A stretch of 64,000 nucleotides of DNA from Bacillota bacterium (GCA_023386955.1 JAEWIS010000023.1:434001-498000), one strand, 5' to 3'. Shown: positions 1-8,638, counted from the stretch's first letter. Notes: a model not told the origin generated them from the sequence alone. Program-made: numbers and translations.

Positions 1-2
1 AC

Positions 3-584
3 CGGCCATGCGGAGAGCTGGGTTATTCCGTCAATGCGGATTATGCAGCAGGCATGGAGCTCTTGACGCGGCACCTGATTAGGCTGGGGCATAAGGATAT
101 TGCGTTTATCGGCTACTCGCCGAAGCTGGCTTCCTCCGAGCTGCGGATGACCGGATTCCGCAGGGCGTTTGCGGAAGCAGGACTGCCGGTGCCGGAAAAC
201 CGGGTTTATTATGCCGATTATTATCAGGAGTCCGGCTATCTAGCCATGCGGAAGCTGATCCAGTCCGGAGCAGCTTTACCCAGTGCAGTGATCGGGGGCA
301 ATGATCTCATTGCCATCGGTGCGCTGGAGGCGCTGCTGGATGCAGGCTTGCGGGTGCCGGAGGATATTTCCGTGGCTGGCGTGGATAATATCCCCAACAC
401 CCATCTGCTAAAGGTGCCGCTGACCACGGTGCATGTTGCACATGATGCCATCGGCTTCGCCGCCGCCCAAGCCGTGATTGGGCTGCTGGATGGGAACAAC
501 GTAGAGAGGGAGACCTGGGTGGATGTCAGTCTGGTCCAAAGGCAGAGCACAAGTGTGCCAGGAGGGAGCGGTTCGGTAGGGTAG
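3..584 (+). CDS. LacI-family transcriptional regulator, C-terminal part (5' truncated by window edge)
   Basis: The frame is open from base 3 with no start, so the gene begins outside the window and its helix-turn-helix is missing. What remains is the type 1 periplasmic-binding-like effector domain of LacI/GalR repressors: a segment reading DYAAGMELLTRHLIRLGH, then IAFIGY, the GGNDLIAIGALEALLDAG helix, the DISVAGVDNI strand and a C-terminal LVQRQST, which is the usual family ending. It should bind a sugar or sugar phosphate and release DNA. A strong terminator follows at 799-839. The next gene, an FAD oxidoreductase, is preceded by two AAAACGTTTT-centred palindromes of the type LacI proteins bind, so it is the likely target. 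The effector is unknown. Confidence 0.9.
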   Translation, partial: RPCGELGYSVNADYAAGMELLTRHLIRLGHKDIAFIGYSPKLASSELRMTGFRRAFAEAGLPVPENRVYYADYYQESGYLAMRKLIQSGAALPSAVIGGNDLIAIGALEALLDAGLRVPEDISVAGVDNIPNTHLLKVPLTTVHVAHDAIGFAAAQAVIGLLDGNNVERETWVDVSLVQRQSTSVPGGSGSVG

Positions 585-637
585 GGTACAGAACCGTCTC
601 GTCCCGTGTATCACAGGTGAAGAGCGGCGCTCTGGGA

Positions 638-775
638 TAGCGGAAGGCGAACTTCTTCTATTTCGGCCAAACTGGAGAGAAACCCGAAATAAGGCCAGGC
701 GGATTTCCGCTATTGGCGTGTTATCCCGGAAAAAGGCTGTGAATGAGGGGAATAAAGGAAAGTAACATTCCGCTA
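638..775. repeat. Three-copy 25-bp inverted/direct intergenic repeat
   Basis: Three 25-bp copies share TAGCGGAA at one end and a pyrimidine-rich end closing in TATT: 638-662 forward, 688-712 inverted and 751-775 inverted. They lie between the LacI gene and its terminator. The layout resembles the four-site elements at 3.5, 13.5, 22.4 and 32.5 kb, but the spacing is irregular and one copy is missing. The function is unknown. Confidence 0.6.
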
Positions 776-798
776 TCTATCGTTTTTCGGGCTTGTGG

Positions 799-839
799 AA
801 CCCATAAGGGAAGAGTAGCTTCCCTTATGGGTTTTTTTT
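799..839 (+). terminator. Intrinsic terminator after the LacI gene
   Basis: Perfect 15-bp stem (799-813 with 819-833, arm AACCCATAAGGGAAG), 5-nt loop, then a T run to 839. It lies 215 bp beyond the LacI stop and upstream of the next promoter, so it separates the two units. Confidence 0.9.
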
Positions 840-882
840 CGCAGGTGGAAAGCAAAGGCCGCGTGGCGAATAATTCACCCAA

Positions 883-898
883 TTTAAAACGTTTTAAA
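883..898. promoter_or_regulatory. LacI-type operator O1
   Basis: Perfect 16-bp palindrome with the AAAACGTTTT core and central CG typical of LacI/GalR operators. It ends 7 bp before the -35 box of the FAD oxidoreductase promoter. A second copy lies at 1004-1021, with centres 122 bp apart. Confidence 0.75.
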
Positions 899-905
899 AT
901 TTTCG

Positions 906-933
906 TTGACCCCGTGCCGGACCTTCGTATAAA
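906..933 (+). promoter_or_regulatory. Sigma-A promoter of the FAD oxidoreductase gene
   Basis: TTGACC (906-911), 16-bp spacer, TATAAA (928-933). Transcription would start near 940, giving a leader of about 105 nt that contains operator O2. Operators lie both upstream and downstream, which suits repression by looping. Confidence 0.7.
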
Positions 934-1003
934 ATCGTAAGCAGGAAGGATGAAAGAGGATGTTTATCAAGATGTTCATTGGGTAGAAACTTTTGTAACT
1001 ATT

Positions 1004-1021
1004 ATTTAAAACGTTTTAAAT
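1004..1021. promoter_or_regulatory. LacI-type operator O2
   Basis: Perfect 18-bp palindrome with the same core as O1, in the leader between promoter and ribosome site (GGGAGG at 1035-1040). Confidence 0.75.
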
Positions 1022-1047
1022 TCTTTCAAACTTTGGGAGGGTTACAT

Positions 1048-3465
1048 GTGAAGTCTGCAACAGAACAGTATGATGTAGTGGTTATAGGCGGCGGTTTAGC
1101 GGGTTTCTGTGCTGCCGTTTCCGCTGCGCGCCATGGGGCAAAGACCTGTTTGATCCAGGACCGCCCTGTTTTTGGAGGCAACAGCTCGTCTGAGATCAGG
1201 GTTACACCCCATGGAGCTGCGGCCTTTCACGCTTATGCCAGGGAAACGGGCATTATTTCCGAGCTGTTGATTGAGGAACGGGCAGCCAATCACGAGGAAA
1301 TCTGGGAGAACGGCTGGACCAACAGCGTATGGGATATGACCATGTACAATATGGCGGCCAGCACGGCCAACCTGACCATTCGGCTTAACACCACCGTATT
1401 TGCCTTGGAAAAGAGCAGCGACCGCATCATCCGGTCCGTTACCGGACGGGTGTCCAATGCCGAAACGGAGATTACCTTCACGGCTGCCGCCTTCATCGAT
1501 TGCACCGGGGACGGGGTAGTGGCGGATCTGGCGGGCTGCGAATGGAGAATGGGCTCGGAAGGGCGTGAGGAATTCGGCGAATACCATGCGCCGGAGCAAG
1601 CCAGCCGGGATACCATGGGCAACTCCATTCATTTCCGGGCCCGGGACATGGGCAGGCCGGTTCCCTTCATTGCACCGGATTGGGCGGTAAAACATGAGGA
1701 TGCAAGCTACTTTTATGAGGACGGCCGGCTTCCCAAGGAGCTGCGGGGCGGTTACTGGTGGCTGGAAATTGGAGTTCCATGGCATACCATCCACGATGCG
1801 GAGGATATCCGGCATGAGCTGACCCGCCATACCCTGGGGGTTTGGGACTGGATCAAGAACAAGGACCCGAAGCTGAAGGAAAAAGCGGCTAACTATGCTT
1901 TGGAATGGATCGGGCAGGTGCCGGGTAAACGGGAAAGCCGCAGAATCATGGGCCAATATCTGATGACAGAGCATGATCCGGCCAATCTCACCGTGTTCGA
2001 GGATGAGATTGCCTTCGGCGGCTGGTTTCTTGATCTGCATACGCCGGGCGGTCTTCTGGCCAAACACAGCGAGCGGGCCAGTAAGGAAGGCTATTCCCAG
2101 ACCAGCGAATATGCGGTCAAAAGCTATTGCGGCCCGTATGGCATTCCACTGCGGATTATGATCGCCAAGGACATGGACAATCTGATGATGGCCGGTCGGA
2201 ACGTGAGCGTGACCCATGCTGCTCTAGGAACCGTACGGGTGATGTCCACGACGGCCCTGATGGGCCAGGCAGCCGGAGTGGCGGCAGCGGCCGCCCAGCG
2301 CCAAGGCATCCGCGTTTCGCAGCTTCCGGCTGAAACGGTGTGTCAGGTTCAGCAAACCCTGCTGCGCGACGGCTGCTTCCTGCCCAACGCCCGCAACGAG
2401 GACCCGGCTGACCTGGCCCGACAGGCAGCCGTCACCGCCAGCAGCGAAGCGCAAACAGTTGGCGCCGGACCGGAATCCCGGGGTTTCCATGAGGGGTTGG
2501 CTGTATGGCGGGACCAGAATCATCAGACGACTCATGACCGTCTGACGCACCGGCGGGGGCAATGGATCGCCACAAGCGGAGGCAGAATCGATAAGCTGGC
2601 TGTCTGCCTGAGCAATGAATCGGATCAGACGCAGACCGTACAGGCAGTGCTTCTGCCAGTGGACCACATCTGGGATTACCGCACCGACCCTGGCGCGCCT
2701 CTGGCGGAAACCGCCTTGTCCGTTCCTCCCGGGGCGAACATATGGGTAGATTGGCCGGTTGGTTTGACCGCTGAGAGCGGGCTGCCGGAGAATGGCTATG
2801 TCCGTCTGGACCTATGGGCGAATGATCATGTCTCCTGGCATAAAGCGGGTTCTCTGGAGCCAGGACATATGGCTGCCTTTGAAATTGGTCTCGGCAAAAT
2901 GAGGCGTTATGACAACGGTGTGACGTTAAGCTTCAAGGTGGAGCCGCCGCAGCCTGTGTACGGAGCCGCCAACGTTCTCTCCGGCGTGACCCGTCCTCAT
3001 CGCAGCACCAACCTGTGGCGCTCCGATCCGGCACAGCCGTTGGCCCAATGGCTTGAGCTGAGCTGGACCGAGGAGCAGGCCATCTGCACAGTGGAGCTGA
3101 CCTTTCCGGGGCATCTGATCCGGGAATACCATGCGTATGCGCCCTTTTACCGTGATCCGCAATGCCCCAGGGACTATACCATCGAAGCCTTGGGAGAAAA
3201 CGGCTGGCAGGAGGTACTGTCTATCCGCGGCAATTACCAGCGGCACTGCCGGCATAAATTGCCTGAAGCTGTCCGTACGGCTAGGCTGCGGCTTGTGATA
3301 CAGGCTACCAACGGGGACCCATCGGCGGCCGTTTATGAAATCCGCTGCTACGGAGACGAACGGGGATTTTTACCGGGAGAGATTTCCGGTGGAAGCCCTG
3401 CGCTCTATCGAGGCAGCCCGCCATGCGGTGGAAATCCGCTTCAAGGTGAAGAAGACACCCAATGA
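1048..3465 (+). CDS. FAD-dependent oxidoreductase with C-terminal carbohydrate-binding-like module
   Basis: About 805 residues. The N-terminus is a Rossmann FAD-binding fold (YDVVVIGGGLAG, dinucleotide motif G14-G-G16-x-x-G19) followed by a conserved GGNSSSEIRVTPHG stretch, as in the FAD_oxidored family (PF12831-type) that occurs in glycan-utilisation loci. The second FAD-contacting part (MMAGRNVSVTHAALGTVRVM) is around residues 370-400. The last 250 residues look like a beta-sandwich of the discoidin/F5-8C type. No signal peptide is seen, so it is probably cytoplasmic. GTG at 1048 is chosen because GGGAGG sits 7 nt upstream; an in-frame TTG at 979 has no ribosome site and would place operator O2 inside the coding region. 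The final ~40 residues (Gly/Pro-rich) are unlike the rest. The substrate is unknown; oxidation of a sugar or sugar acid is an inference from context. Confidence 0.85.
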   Translation: MKSATEQYDVVVIGGGLAGFCAAVSAARHGAKTCLIQDRPVFGGNSSSEIRVTPHGAAAFHAYARETGIISELLIEERAANHEEIWENGWTNSVWDMTMYNMAASTANLTIRLNTTVFALEKSSDRIIRSVTGRVSNAETEITFTAAAFIDCTGDGVVADLAGCEWRMGSEGREEFGEYHAPEQASRDTMGNSIHFRARDMGRPVPFIAPDWAVKHEDASYFYEDGRLPKELRGGYWWLEIGVPWHTIHDAEDIRHELTRHTLGVWDWIKNKDPKLKEKAANYALEWIGQVPGKRESRRIMGQYLMTEHDPANLTVFEDEIAFGGWFLDLHTPGGLLAKHSERASKEGYSQTSEYAVKSYCGPYGIPLRIMIAKDMDNLMMAGRNVSVTHAALGTVRVMSTTALMGQAAGVAAAAAQRQGIRVSQLPAETVCQVQQTLLRDGCFLPNARNEDPADLARQAAVTASSEAQTVGAGPESRGFHEGLAVWRDQNHQTTHDRLTHRRGQWIATSGGRIDKLAVCLSNESDQTQTVQAVLLPVDHIWDYRTDPGAPLAETALSVPPGANIWVDWPVGLTAESGLPENGYVRLDLWANDHVSWHKAGSLEPGHMAAFEIGLGKMRRYDNGVTLSFKVEPPQPVYGAANVLSGVTRPHRSTNLWRSDPAQPLAQWLELSWTEEQAICTVELTFPGHLIREYHAYAPFYRDPQCPRDYTIEALGENGWQEVLSIRGNYQRHCRHKLPEAVRTARLRLVIQATNGDPSAAVYEIRCYGDERGFLPGEISGGSPALYRGSPPCGGNPLQGEEDTQ

Positions 3466-3520
3466 TTTCGGCGCTTGTCTGAGTTTGTTCCTCTTACCGG
3501 AGCTCCAGCCAGCTCGGCTG

Positions 3521-3703
3521 GAACGGACTGGAGAGACCTTATTTGTGGAAAAAGCAAGGGGTTGTGCGGCTAACGGACCGGGAAGACCTTATTCGAGCAT
3601 AAACCCGTCTGAATAGTGGCAAAGTTGTCCAATAAGTGCATTGGAGTCCGTTACAATTTCAAACCTTTGTTTAGTGGGCGAATAAGGGCGCTGATGTCCG
3701 TTA
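3521..3703. repeat. Four-site intergenic element A (2 forward + 2 inverted 23-bp sites)
   Basis: Four 23-bp copies: 3521-3543 and 3571-3593 forward, 3631-3653 and 3681-3703 inverted. The consensus begins TAACGGAC and ends CCTTATT (the first copy starts GAACGGAC). Spacing is 50 bp between same-strand copies, and 82 bp from the start of copy 2 to the end of copy 3. The element fills most of the 419-bp gap between the FAD gene and the histidine kinase. Three more elements in the window have the same geometry but different sequence. Confidence 0.85.
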
Positions 3704-3776
3704 CTGGCCTGACCCATGTCTGGGGACCCCCTAGAGGCAGCCTTCACCATCCCTATAAAGACACGGCCTAAACCCA

Positions 3777-3808
3777 CCTCCGGCTGCAGAAGCGGCTGGA
3801 GGCTTTTC
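3777..3808 (+). terminator. Probable intrinsic terminator
   Basis: 11-bp stem with two G-T pairs (3777-3787 with 3792-3802), AGAA loop, then CTTTTCT. It lies just before the kinase gene and would stop readthrough from the FAD gene. Confidence 0.55.
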
Positions 3809-3884
3809 TGCTTCTCCCGGTAGCCGGTTTGTGATATATAATGGAGCTACGAACCTATTGAGACCAAAAAACGGGGGGCGCCCT

Positions 3885-5705
3885 ATGTTTACCTGGAAGA
3901 AGCGAGTTTGGGGCTGGTGGCCAAAAACCTTGCGCAATAAGCTGTTCCTTACCTTTTTGCTGTTTATTCTGCTGCCGTTTGCCCTGTTGTACATGTACTT
4001 CTCCCAGGAAATCAAACAAATGATGCAGGAGCGCATTATCAGCGGCAGCGGGGAAGAGCTGAAAAAAATGAACGGCAATCTGGAGGATTTTATGGGGACA
4101 GCCTCCAAAACGGTGATTCTGCTGGAGCAGGACCCGGATGTGGCCGCCATTCTGAGCACACCCGCAAGCTATCACGAGCTGGAGCGGCGCAAGGAAATCG
4201 AAGCGAAAATGAAGTCCATCAACAACAGTATCTTTCTCACCTCTCCCCGCGTGTTCTACACCATCACCGATAACTTCGGAAATGTATACGCTTCCTTCCG
4301 TCCGAAGGAGGCACTTGATTACAAGGCCTTAGTGGAGCAAACGAAGCGTCTGTTCTCCAGTCCGGGCAAGCCCTTTTACCATTGGGATAACCGGGGGGAG
4401 AATTACATTCACCCGGATGAGTCGGACAGTCCCTATCTGCTAACCCTTTACACACAGCTGCGTGACCGGCTGGGTGCTCCGTACGGCTATATCCGCATCA
4501 GTCTGGATTACAACAGCCGTTTCGATGCCATGTACCATGACTCCTCTCCGGATCAGCTCCTGTACATCATGGATGAACAGGGGAAGCTGCTTTCCAAATA
4601 CGGCAATGACCGCTCTATCCTGCAGTCCTCCTGGATGGAGCGCACCGGCTTTTCATCTGAAGCCTCCGGTTTTTTCATCGACGATCCCACCTCATCCATC
4701 ATTATGTACAGCTATGTCCCGCAGCTTCAATGGTATCTGGTCAACCAAGTCTCTTACGATACGCTGTTCCGTGAGCTGAACGGCTTGAGCAAGCGGTTTT
4801 TGCTGATCTTTTTTGTGCTGGCGGCGCTTTTCCTCCTCCTTATGTACATTGTTTCCAAAACCATCACCAATCCACTTTTGTTCATGCAATCCCGGATGGC
4901 GGAGGTAGTGCGCAGGAACCTGAAGGTGCATGTGCCTGAGCACAGGTTTCAGGGGGAGATGCTGGCGGTAACCCAATCCTTCAACCAGATGATTACGGAC
5001 ATGAATGAGATGGTGCGCCTCATGAAGGCAGAGGAGCGGCAGAAGGAGGCTATGCGCTTCCAGATCCTGCTGTCTCAGATGAATCCCCACTTTCTTTTCA
5101 ATTCCCTGAACACGGTGAAATGGATCGCCATCCGGGAAAAAAACGAAACCATCAAGCAGATCACCCTGGCTCTGGGAAAAATGCTGGAGATGAGCATGCG
5201 GATAGATGTGGATCTGATTCATTTTTACAAGGAAATCGAATTGCTGAAAAGCTATGTGTACATTCAGAAGCTCCGCTATGACAACCGTTTTGACGTGCAC
5301 TATGAATTTGATGATGTGATGCTGCATACGCTTGTTCCGAAATTTTTCCTGCAGCCTCTGGTGGAAAATTGCATTCAGCATGGTTTTTCGCAAAAAGGGG
5401 AGCGGGGCGAAATTTGGATACGGCTGGCCCGGGAGGCGGCGAAGCTGCGGGTGGAGGTGGAGGACAACGGTGTGGGAATGGAGCAAGCGGCTGCCTCCGG
5501 CAGACCGGAGTCTAGGGGGCACGGCATAGCATTGGAAAATCTGAAGGAAAGGCTGAATCTGCTGTTCAAAAAGGAAAGTATGGTGGAAATCCGGACGGGA
5601 CGGACCGGCAAAGGTACTTTGGTTGTGGTGGTTTTTCCGCTGCTGCTGTCTGTCCCGTATCAAGCGGAAGGAGGAGAGGCTCATGTGGACGGTTATTTTG
5701 GTTGA
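3885..5705 (+). CDS. Sensor histidine kinase, YesM type
   Basis: 606 residues. TM1 is about 18-40, followed by an extracytoplasmic Cache-like sensor of about 255 residues, TM2 about 300-322, a HAMP linker, then the His_kinase domain (PF06580) with QMNPHFLFNSLNTVKW (phospho-acceptor His about 402), and an HATPase with N box (PLVENCIQHG) and G box (DNGVGM, GHGIALENLKERL). This is the architecture of YesM-class kinases that sense extracellular glycan breakdown products or loaded binding proteins. ATG 3885 follows GGGGGG at 3873-3878. The 3' end overlaps the response regulator by 23 bp, so the two are co-translated. The transporter downstream is the probable target. Confidence 0.93.
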   Translation: MFTWKKRVWGWWPKTLRNKLFLTFLLFILLPFALLYMYFSQEIKQMMQERIISGSGEELKKMNGNLEDFMGTASKTVILLEQDPDVAAILSTPASYHELERRKEIEAKMKSINNSIFLTSPRVFYTITDNFGNVYASFRPKEALDYKALVEQTKRLFSSPGKPFYHWDNRGENYIHPDESDSPYLLTLYTQLRDRLGAPYGYIRISLDYNSRFDAMYHDSSPDQLLYIMDEQGKLLSKYGNDRSILQSSWMERTGFSSEASGFFIDDPTSSIIMYSYVPQLQWYLVNQVSYDTLFRELNGLSKRFLLIFFVLAALFLLLMYIVSKTITNPLLFMQSRMAEVVRRNLKVHVPEHRFQGEMLAVTQSFNQMITDMNEMVRLMKAEERQKEAMRFQILLSQMNPHFLFNSLNTVKWIAIREKNETIKQITLALGKMLEMSMRIDVDLIHFYKEIELLKSYVYIQKLRYDNRFDVHYEFDDVMLHTLVPKFFLQPLVENCIQHGFSQKGERGEIWIRLAREAAKLRVEVEDNGVGMEQAAASGRPESRGHGIALENLKERLNLLFKKESMVEIRTGRTGKGTLVVVVFPLLLSVPYQAEGGEAHVDGYFG

Positions 5706-7188
5706 GGACGAAAGCTACGTCCGGGAGGCGTTGAAGGAGCTGATCCCCTGGGAGGAACAGGGCTTCCGCATAGTGGGAGAGGCGGATAACGGGGCAGATG
5801 CCCTGGAGCTGGTGTGCCAGCATCAGCCCGACCTGGTCATCACGGACATCATCATGCCGTATATGGACGGAGTGGAGCTTTTGCGTCAGGCCCGGGAGCA
5901 GCATGCAGAGGCGCGCTTCGTCATGCTGACCTGTATGAATGAGTTCGACTATGTGAAGCAGGCGCTGGAATACGGCGCATCCGGTTATATGCTGAAGCTG
6001 TCCCTGAGCGAAGAGACCATGCAGGAGATGCTGGTAAAGCTTAACAAGGAATTGCGGCAGCAGGAAGAGCAGCGCCGGCTCCGGCTGCAGCCCTGGTACG
6101 CACAGTTATGGTCCTCCCTTTACGGAGACAGCAGCGATGTCCCTCCCGGGCAGACCGGCGGGCCTTTGTCCCGGTTCCATGGATGGGACTGTACGATTCT
6201 GGCGGTGCTGGAGGGACATGATGATTTTCACGGACAACTGGACGAAACATGGGCCCGCCTTTTCCGTAAGGTTGCCCGCTCGCGTTTGCACCGCTTTAGC
6301 ACACTGGGCATCACCACGTATTTTTGCTGGCACCGACGGGAAGAGGGCCGGTGGAAGCCTGAGCCCCTCCCCATAGGGGCACCCTGTTCTTATATGGCGG
6401 ACGTTTCCATGGAACGGCTTGCAGAGGGCTGGAGGGCGGCACTGCAGGCCCTGGCCGGAGCCTGGTACGGCATCAGCCCTACAGATTCAGCCAAGCCCTA
6501 TTCCCTAACCGCTGCCTCGCTAGCGCATGGAGCGGCTTATTCCAAACCCTCCTTTTGGATGCTGGAAAAGGAGGCGTCTTTGCATTTTGAGCTACGCAAT
6601 GAAGCCTTGTGCCGTCAGGATGTGGAGGCATTATTTACCCTCGCCGCCAGGGAGCGGTCGCCGCTTCCGCTGGTGAAGGAGATGGCGCTGCGGCTGGGTG
6701 TCCAGTTCTACCGGGTAGCGGAGCAGAAGGTGCCGCCCTTGCCCGAGCTTGTGGAAGCATCCTCCCACGAAGTCCTCTGCCAGGCGGTGCTCACCCGGAT
6801 GAAGAAGTGCCTGGATGACTGGGTGAACAGGGATGACAGTTACACGGATCATTCCACCATCAACCGGATCATCGATTTTATCAAGACACAATATTATAAG
6901 GATATTGCTGTGAAGGATGTCGCGGCCATGATGAACATTGACGAGAATTATCTGACCAAGCTGTTCAAGAAGAAAACCGGAACCAGCATGATTCATTACA
7001 TCCAGAAGCTGAGGATTGAACACGCCAAGGCCTTCTTGGCCCAGACGGATCTGACCGTAAGTGAGGTCGCCGAGCGGGTGGGTTTTTTCAACGATAATTA
7101 TTTCTGCAAGATCTTCAAGCGTTACGCGGGGGAATCCCCGGGGGCTTACAAGAGAAAGGCTGCAGCAAACAATCCAGATTTGTTCTAA
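5683..7188 (+). CDS. AraC-type response regulator, YesN type
   Basis: 501 residues. The N-terminal receiver domain has acidic pocket E8-D9, phospho-acceptor D55 (VITDIIMP) and a later conserved Lys in GYMLKLS. A variable middle section (about 130-380) is followed by a C-terminal double helix-turn-helix of the AraC family (INRIIDFIKTQYYKDIAVKDVA..., then the signature VSEVAERVGFFNDNYFCKIFKR). Start ATG 5683 has GAAGGAGGAG just upstream. It is phosphorylated by the overlapping YesM-type kinase and probably activates the ABC operon beginning at 7274. Confidence 0.93.
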   Translation: MWTVILVEDESYVREALKELIPWEEQGFRIVGEADNGADALELVCQHQPDLVITDIIMPYMDGVELLRQAREQHAEARFVMLTCMNEFDYVKQALEYGASGYMLKLSLSEETMQEMLVKLNKELRQQEEQRRLRLQPWYAQLWSSLYGDSSDVPPGQTGGPLSRFHGWDCTILAVLEGHDDFHGQLDETWARLFRKVARSRLHRFSTLGITTYFCWHRREEGRWKPEPLPIGAPCSYMADVSMERLAEGWRAALQALAGAWYGISPTDSAKPYSLTAASLAHGAAYSKPSFWMLEKEASLHFELRNEALCRQDVEALFTLAARERSPLPLVKEMALRLGVQFYRVAEQKVPPLPELVEASSHEVLCQAVLTRMKKCLDDWVNRDDSYTDHSTINRIIDFIKTQYYKDIAVKDVAAMMNIDENYLTKLFKKKTGTSMIHYIQKLRIEHAKAFLAQTDLTVSEVAERVGFFNDNYFCKIFKRYAGESPGAYKRKAAANNPDLF

Positions 7189-7208
7189 ACCATACTCCGT
7201 TCTGTTCC

Positions 7209-7237
7209 TGTAAGCGCTGCCGGACCGGTGCTATAGT
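7209..7237 (+). promoter_or_regulatory. Promoter region of the sugar ABC operon with cre-like site
   Basis: A TATAGT -10 box (7232-7237) has no good -35, as expected for an activator-dependent promoter. At 7209-7222 the sequence TGTAAGCGCTGCCG fits the CcpA cre pattern TGNAANCGNTNNCA at 13 of 14 counted positions, including N positions; only the last base differs. It overlaps the -35 region, which would give glucose repression. Confidence 0.5.
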
Positions 7238-7273
7238 GGAAGCAGGTTCATCATGAACATAGGGAGGTCACCC

Positions 7274-8617
7274 ATGAAAAAGAAATTGTATGGCATCCTG
7301 GCAGGCATCATGACGGCAGCGCTTCTGGCAACCGCTTGCTCCAGCGGCACAGGCAATAGCGGAGACCAGGCCTCGCCGGGAGCAACAACTGCGGCGACAA
7401 CGGCAGCATCTGGCACACCGGGCGGGGCCAAAGCACCGGTTAAGCTCAAATTTTGGGGAGGTGTGCCCCCTGAATCCGGGCCGCAGGAGGTAGTAGATAC
7501 CTGGAATAAGGCCAATCCGGATATCCAGGTGGAATACGTACGGTTCGTGAATGATGATGCGGGTAACCTGAAGCTGGATACGGCCGTGATGACAGGGCAG
7601 GGGGTAGACATATTCGTCAATTACAGCTTCGCCAGAATGGAGCAGCGCCAAAGCTCCGGTAGCACCCTAGACCTGAGCCAATTCACCGATTTCAACATTC
7701 TGGAGAAGGTTGGGGACGGGGCGAAGGAGTTCATGATTAACGGCAAATTCTACGGCCTGCCCACTACCAAGGGCGTCAGCTTCATGTGGCTGAATATGGA
7801 TGCCTTCAAGGAAGCGAACCTGCCCATTCCCTACGACTGGACGTGGGAGGAAGCGCGTGATTATGCCAAGAAGCTGAACAAGAAGGGCCGCTGGGGACTG
7901 CTGCAGTGGAATGCCTCTATCTTCAACCCGGTAGACAGGGTTTTCCATGAGGAAGGACATGTGGTGAACGGCAAGTCCAACTTCGGCTCGGCTAATGCCA
8001 AGTATGGAATGGAGCTGCTGCATGGTATGATGCATACCGACAAAACAACACCTCTCCTGGGTGAGCAGCTTGCCACCAAAATGCCCGTGGACACCATGTT
8101 CCTGAAGGGTGAAGGCGCCATGTTCAACGCAGGCACGTGGATCTTCCGGAATGCCAATAACATTCAGGCCAATCCGCGCACCTTTAAGGTTGCATTTGCG
8201 CCTATACCTCGTTATTCCTTCCAGAAGTCACTGCTTTCAGAGGGTGGACTTGGCGACATCGTTTCCATTAACAGCGCATCCGCCCACAAGGAGGAGGCCT
8301 GGAAATTCCTGAAGTGGTATACGGATGAGGGCATCCTGTACATGGTTCCCGGCGGAAGGATTCCGGTATCCAAGGATGTGAATTTGGATAAGGTGATTTC
8401 GCTTCTGTTGAAGGGGGTTGAGAATCTGTACGATCATGAGTCGCTGAAAAGGGTGCTGTTCGGCAATATTCCCTACTTCACCCGGAAAATCGAACAGCCG
8501 GTGATGGATATGCGGCAGGAGGAGATGGAGAAGTACCTGCTGAATGCCAATACCCTGGAGAAAAGCACAGCCACACTCATCGATCGGCACAATACGTTCA
8601 TCCAACAGAAAAAATAG
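7274..8617 (+). CDS. Sugar ABC transporter substrate-binding lipoprotein
   Basis: 447 residues. Lys-rich N-terminus and hydrophobic segment ending in ATAC (lipid-modified Cys22), followed by a Ser/Gly/Thr linker, then a family 1 extracellular solute-binding fold (KLKFWGGVPPESGPQEVVDTWNKANPDIQVEYV..., later GLPTTKGVSFMWLNMDAFKEANLPIPYDWTWEEA). ATG 7274 follows GGGAGGT at 7262-7268. It captures an oligosaccharide outside the membrane for the two permeases that follow. No ATPase gene is present, so it should share a housekeeping MsmX-type ATPase, as is usual for this class. The ligand cannot be deduced. Confidence 0.92.
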   Translation: MKKKLYGILAGIMTAALLATACSSGTGNSGDQASPGATTAATTAASGTPGGAKAPVKLKFWGGVPPESGPQEVVDTWNKANPDIQVEYVRFVNDDAGNLKLDTAVMTGQGVDIFVNYSFARMEQRQSSGSTLDLSQFTDFNILEKVGDGAKEFMINGKFYGLPTTKGVSFMWLNMDAFKEANLPIPYDWTWEEARDYAKKLNKKGRWGLLQWNASIFNPVDRVFHEEGHVVNGKSNFGSANAKYGMELLHGMMHTDKTTPLLGEQLATKMPVDTMFLKGEGAMFNAGTWIFRNANNIQANPRTFKVAFAPIPRYSFQKSLLSEGGLGDIVSINSASAHKEEAWKFLKWYTDEGILYMVPGGRIPVSKDVNLDKVISLLLKGVENLYDHESLKRVLFGNIPYFTRKIEQPVMDMRQEEMEKYLLNANTLEKSTATLIDRHNTFIQQKK

Positions 8618-8638
8618 ACGGAGGCGGAGTGAAGCCCT

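Noticed and set aside
979..1047. TTG at 979 as start of the FAD oxidoreductase
   Set aside because: No ribosome site precedes it and the extra 23 codons would cover the LacI operator and the GGGAGG that serves GTG 1048.
3335..3616. Alternative frame over the 3' end of the FAD gene as evidence of a frameshift
   Set aside because: The frame lacks a recognisable continuation of the C-terminal domain and runs into element A; it cannot be told apart from a chance frame.
3521..3703. Four-site elements as ends of insertion sequences
   Set aside because: No transposase frame, no target-site duplication seen, and the sites differ between elements. A non-autonomous mobile origin is still possible and is left open in the findings.
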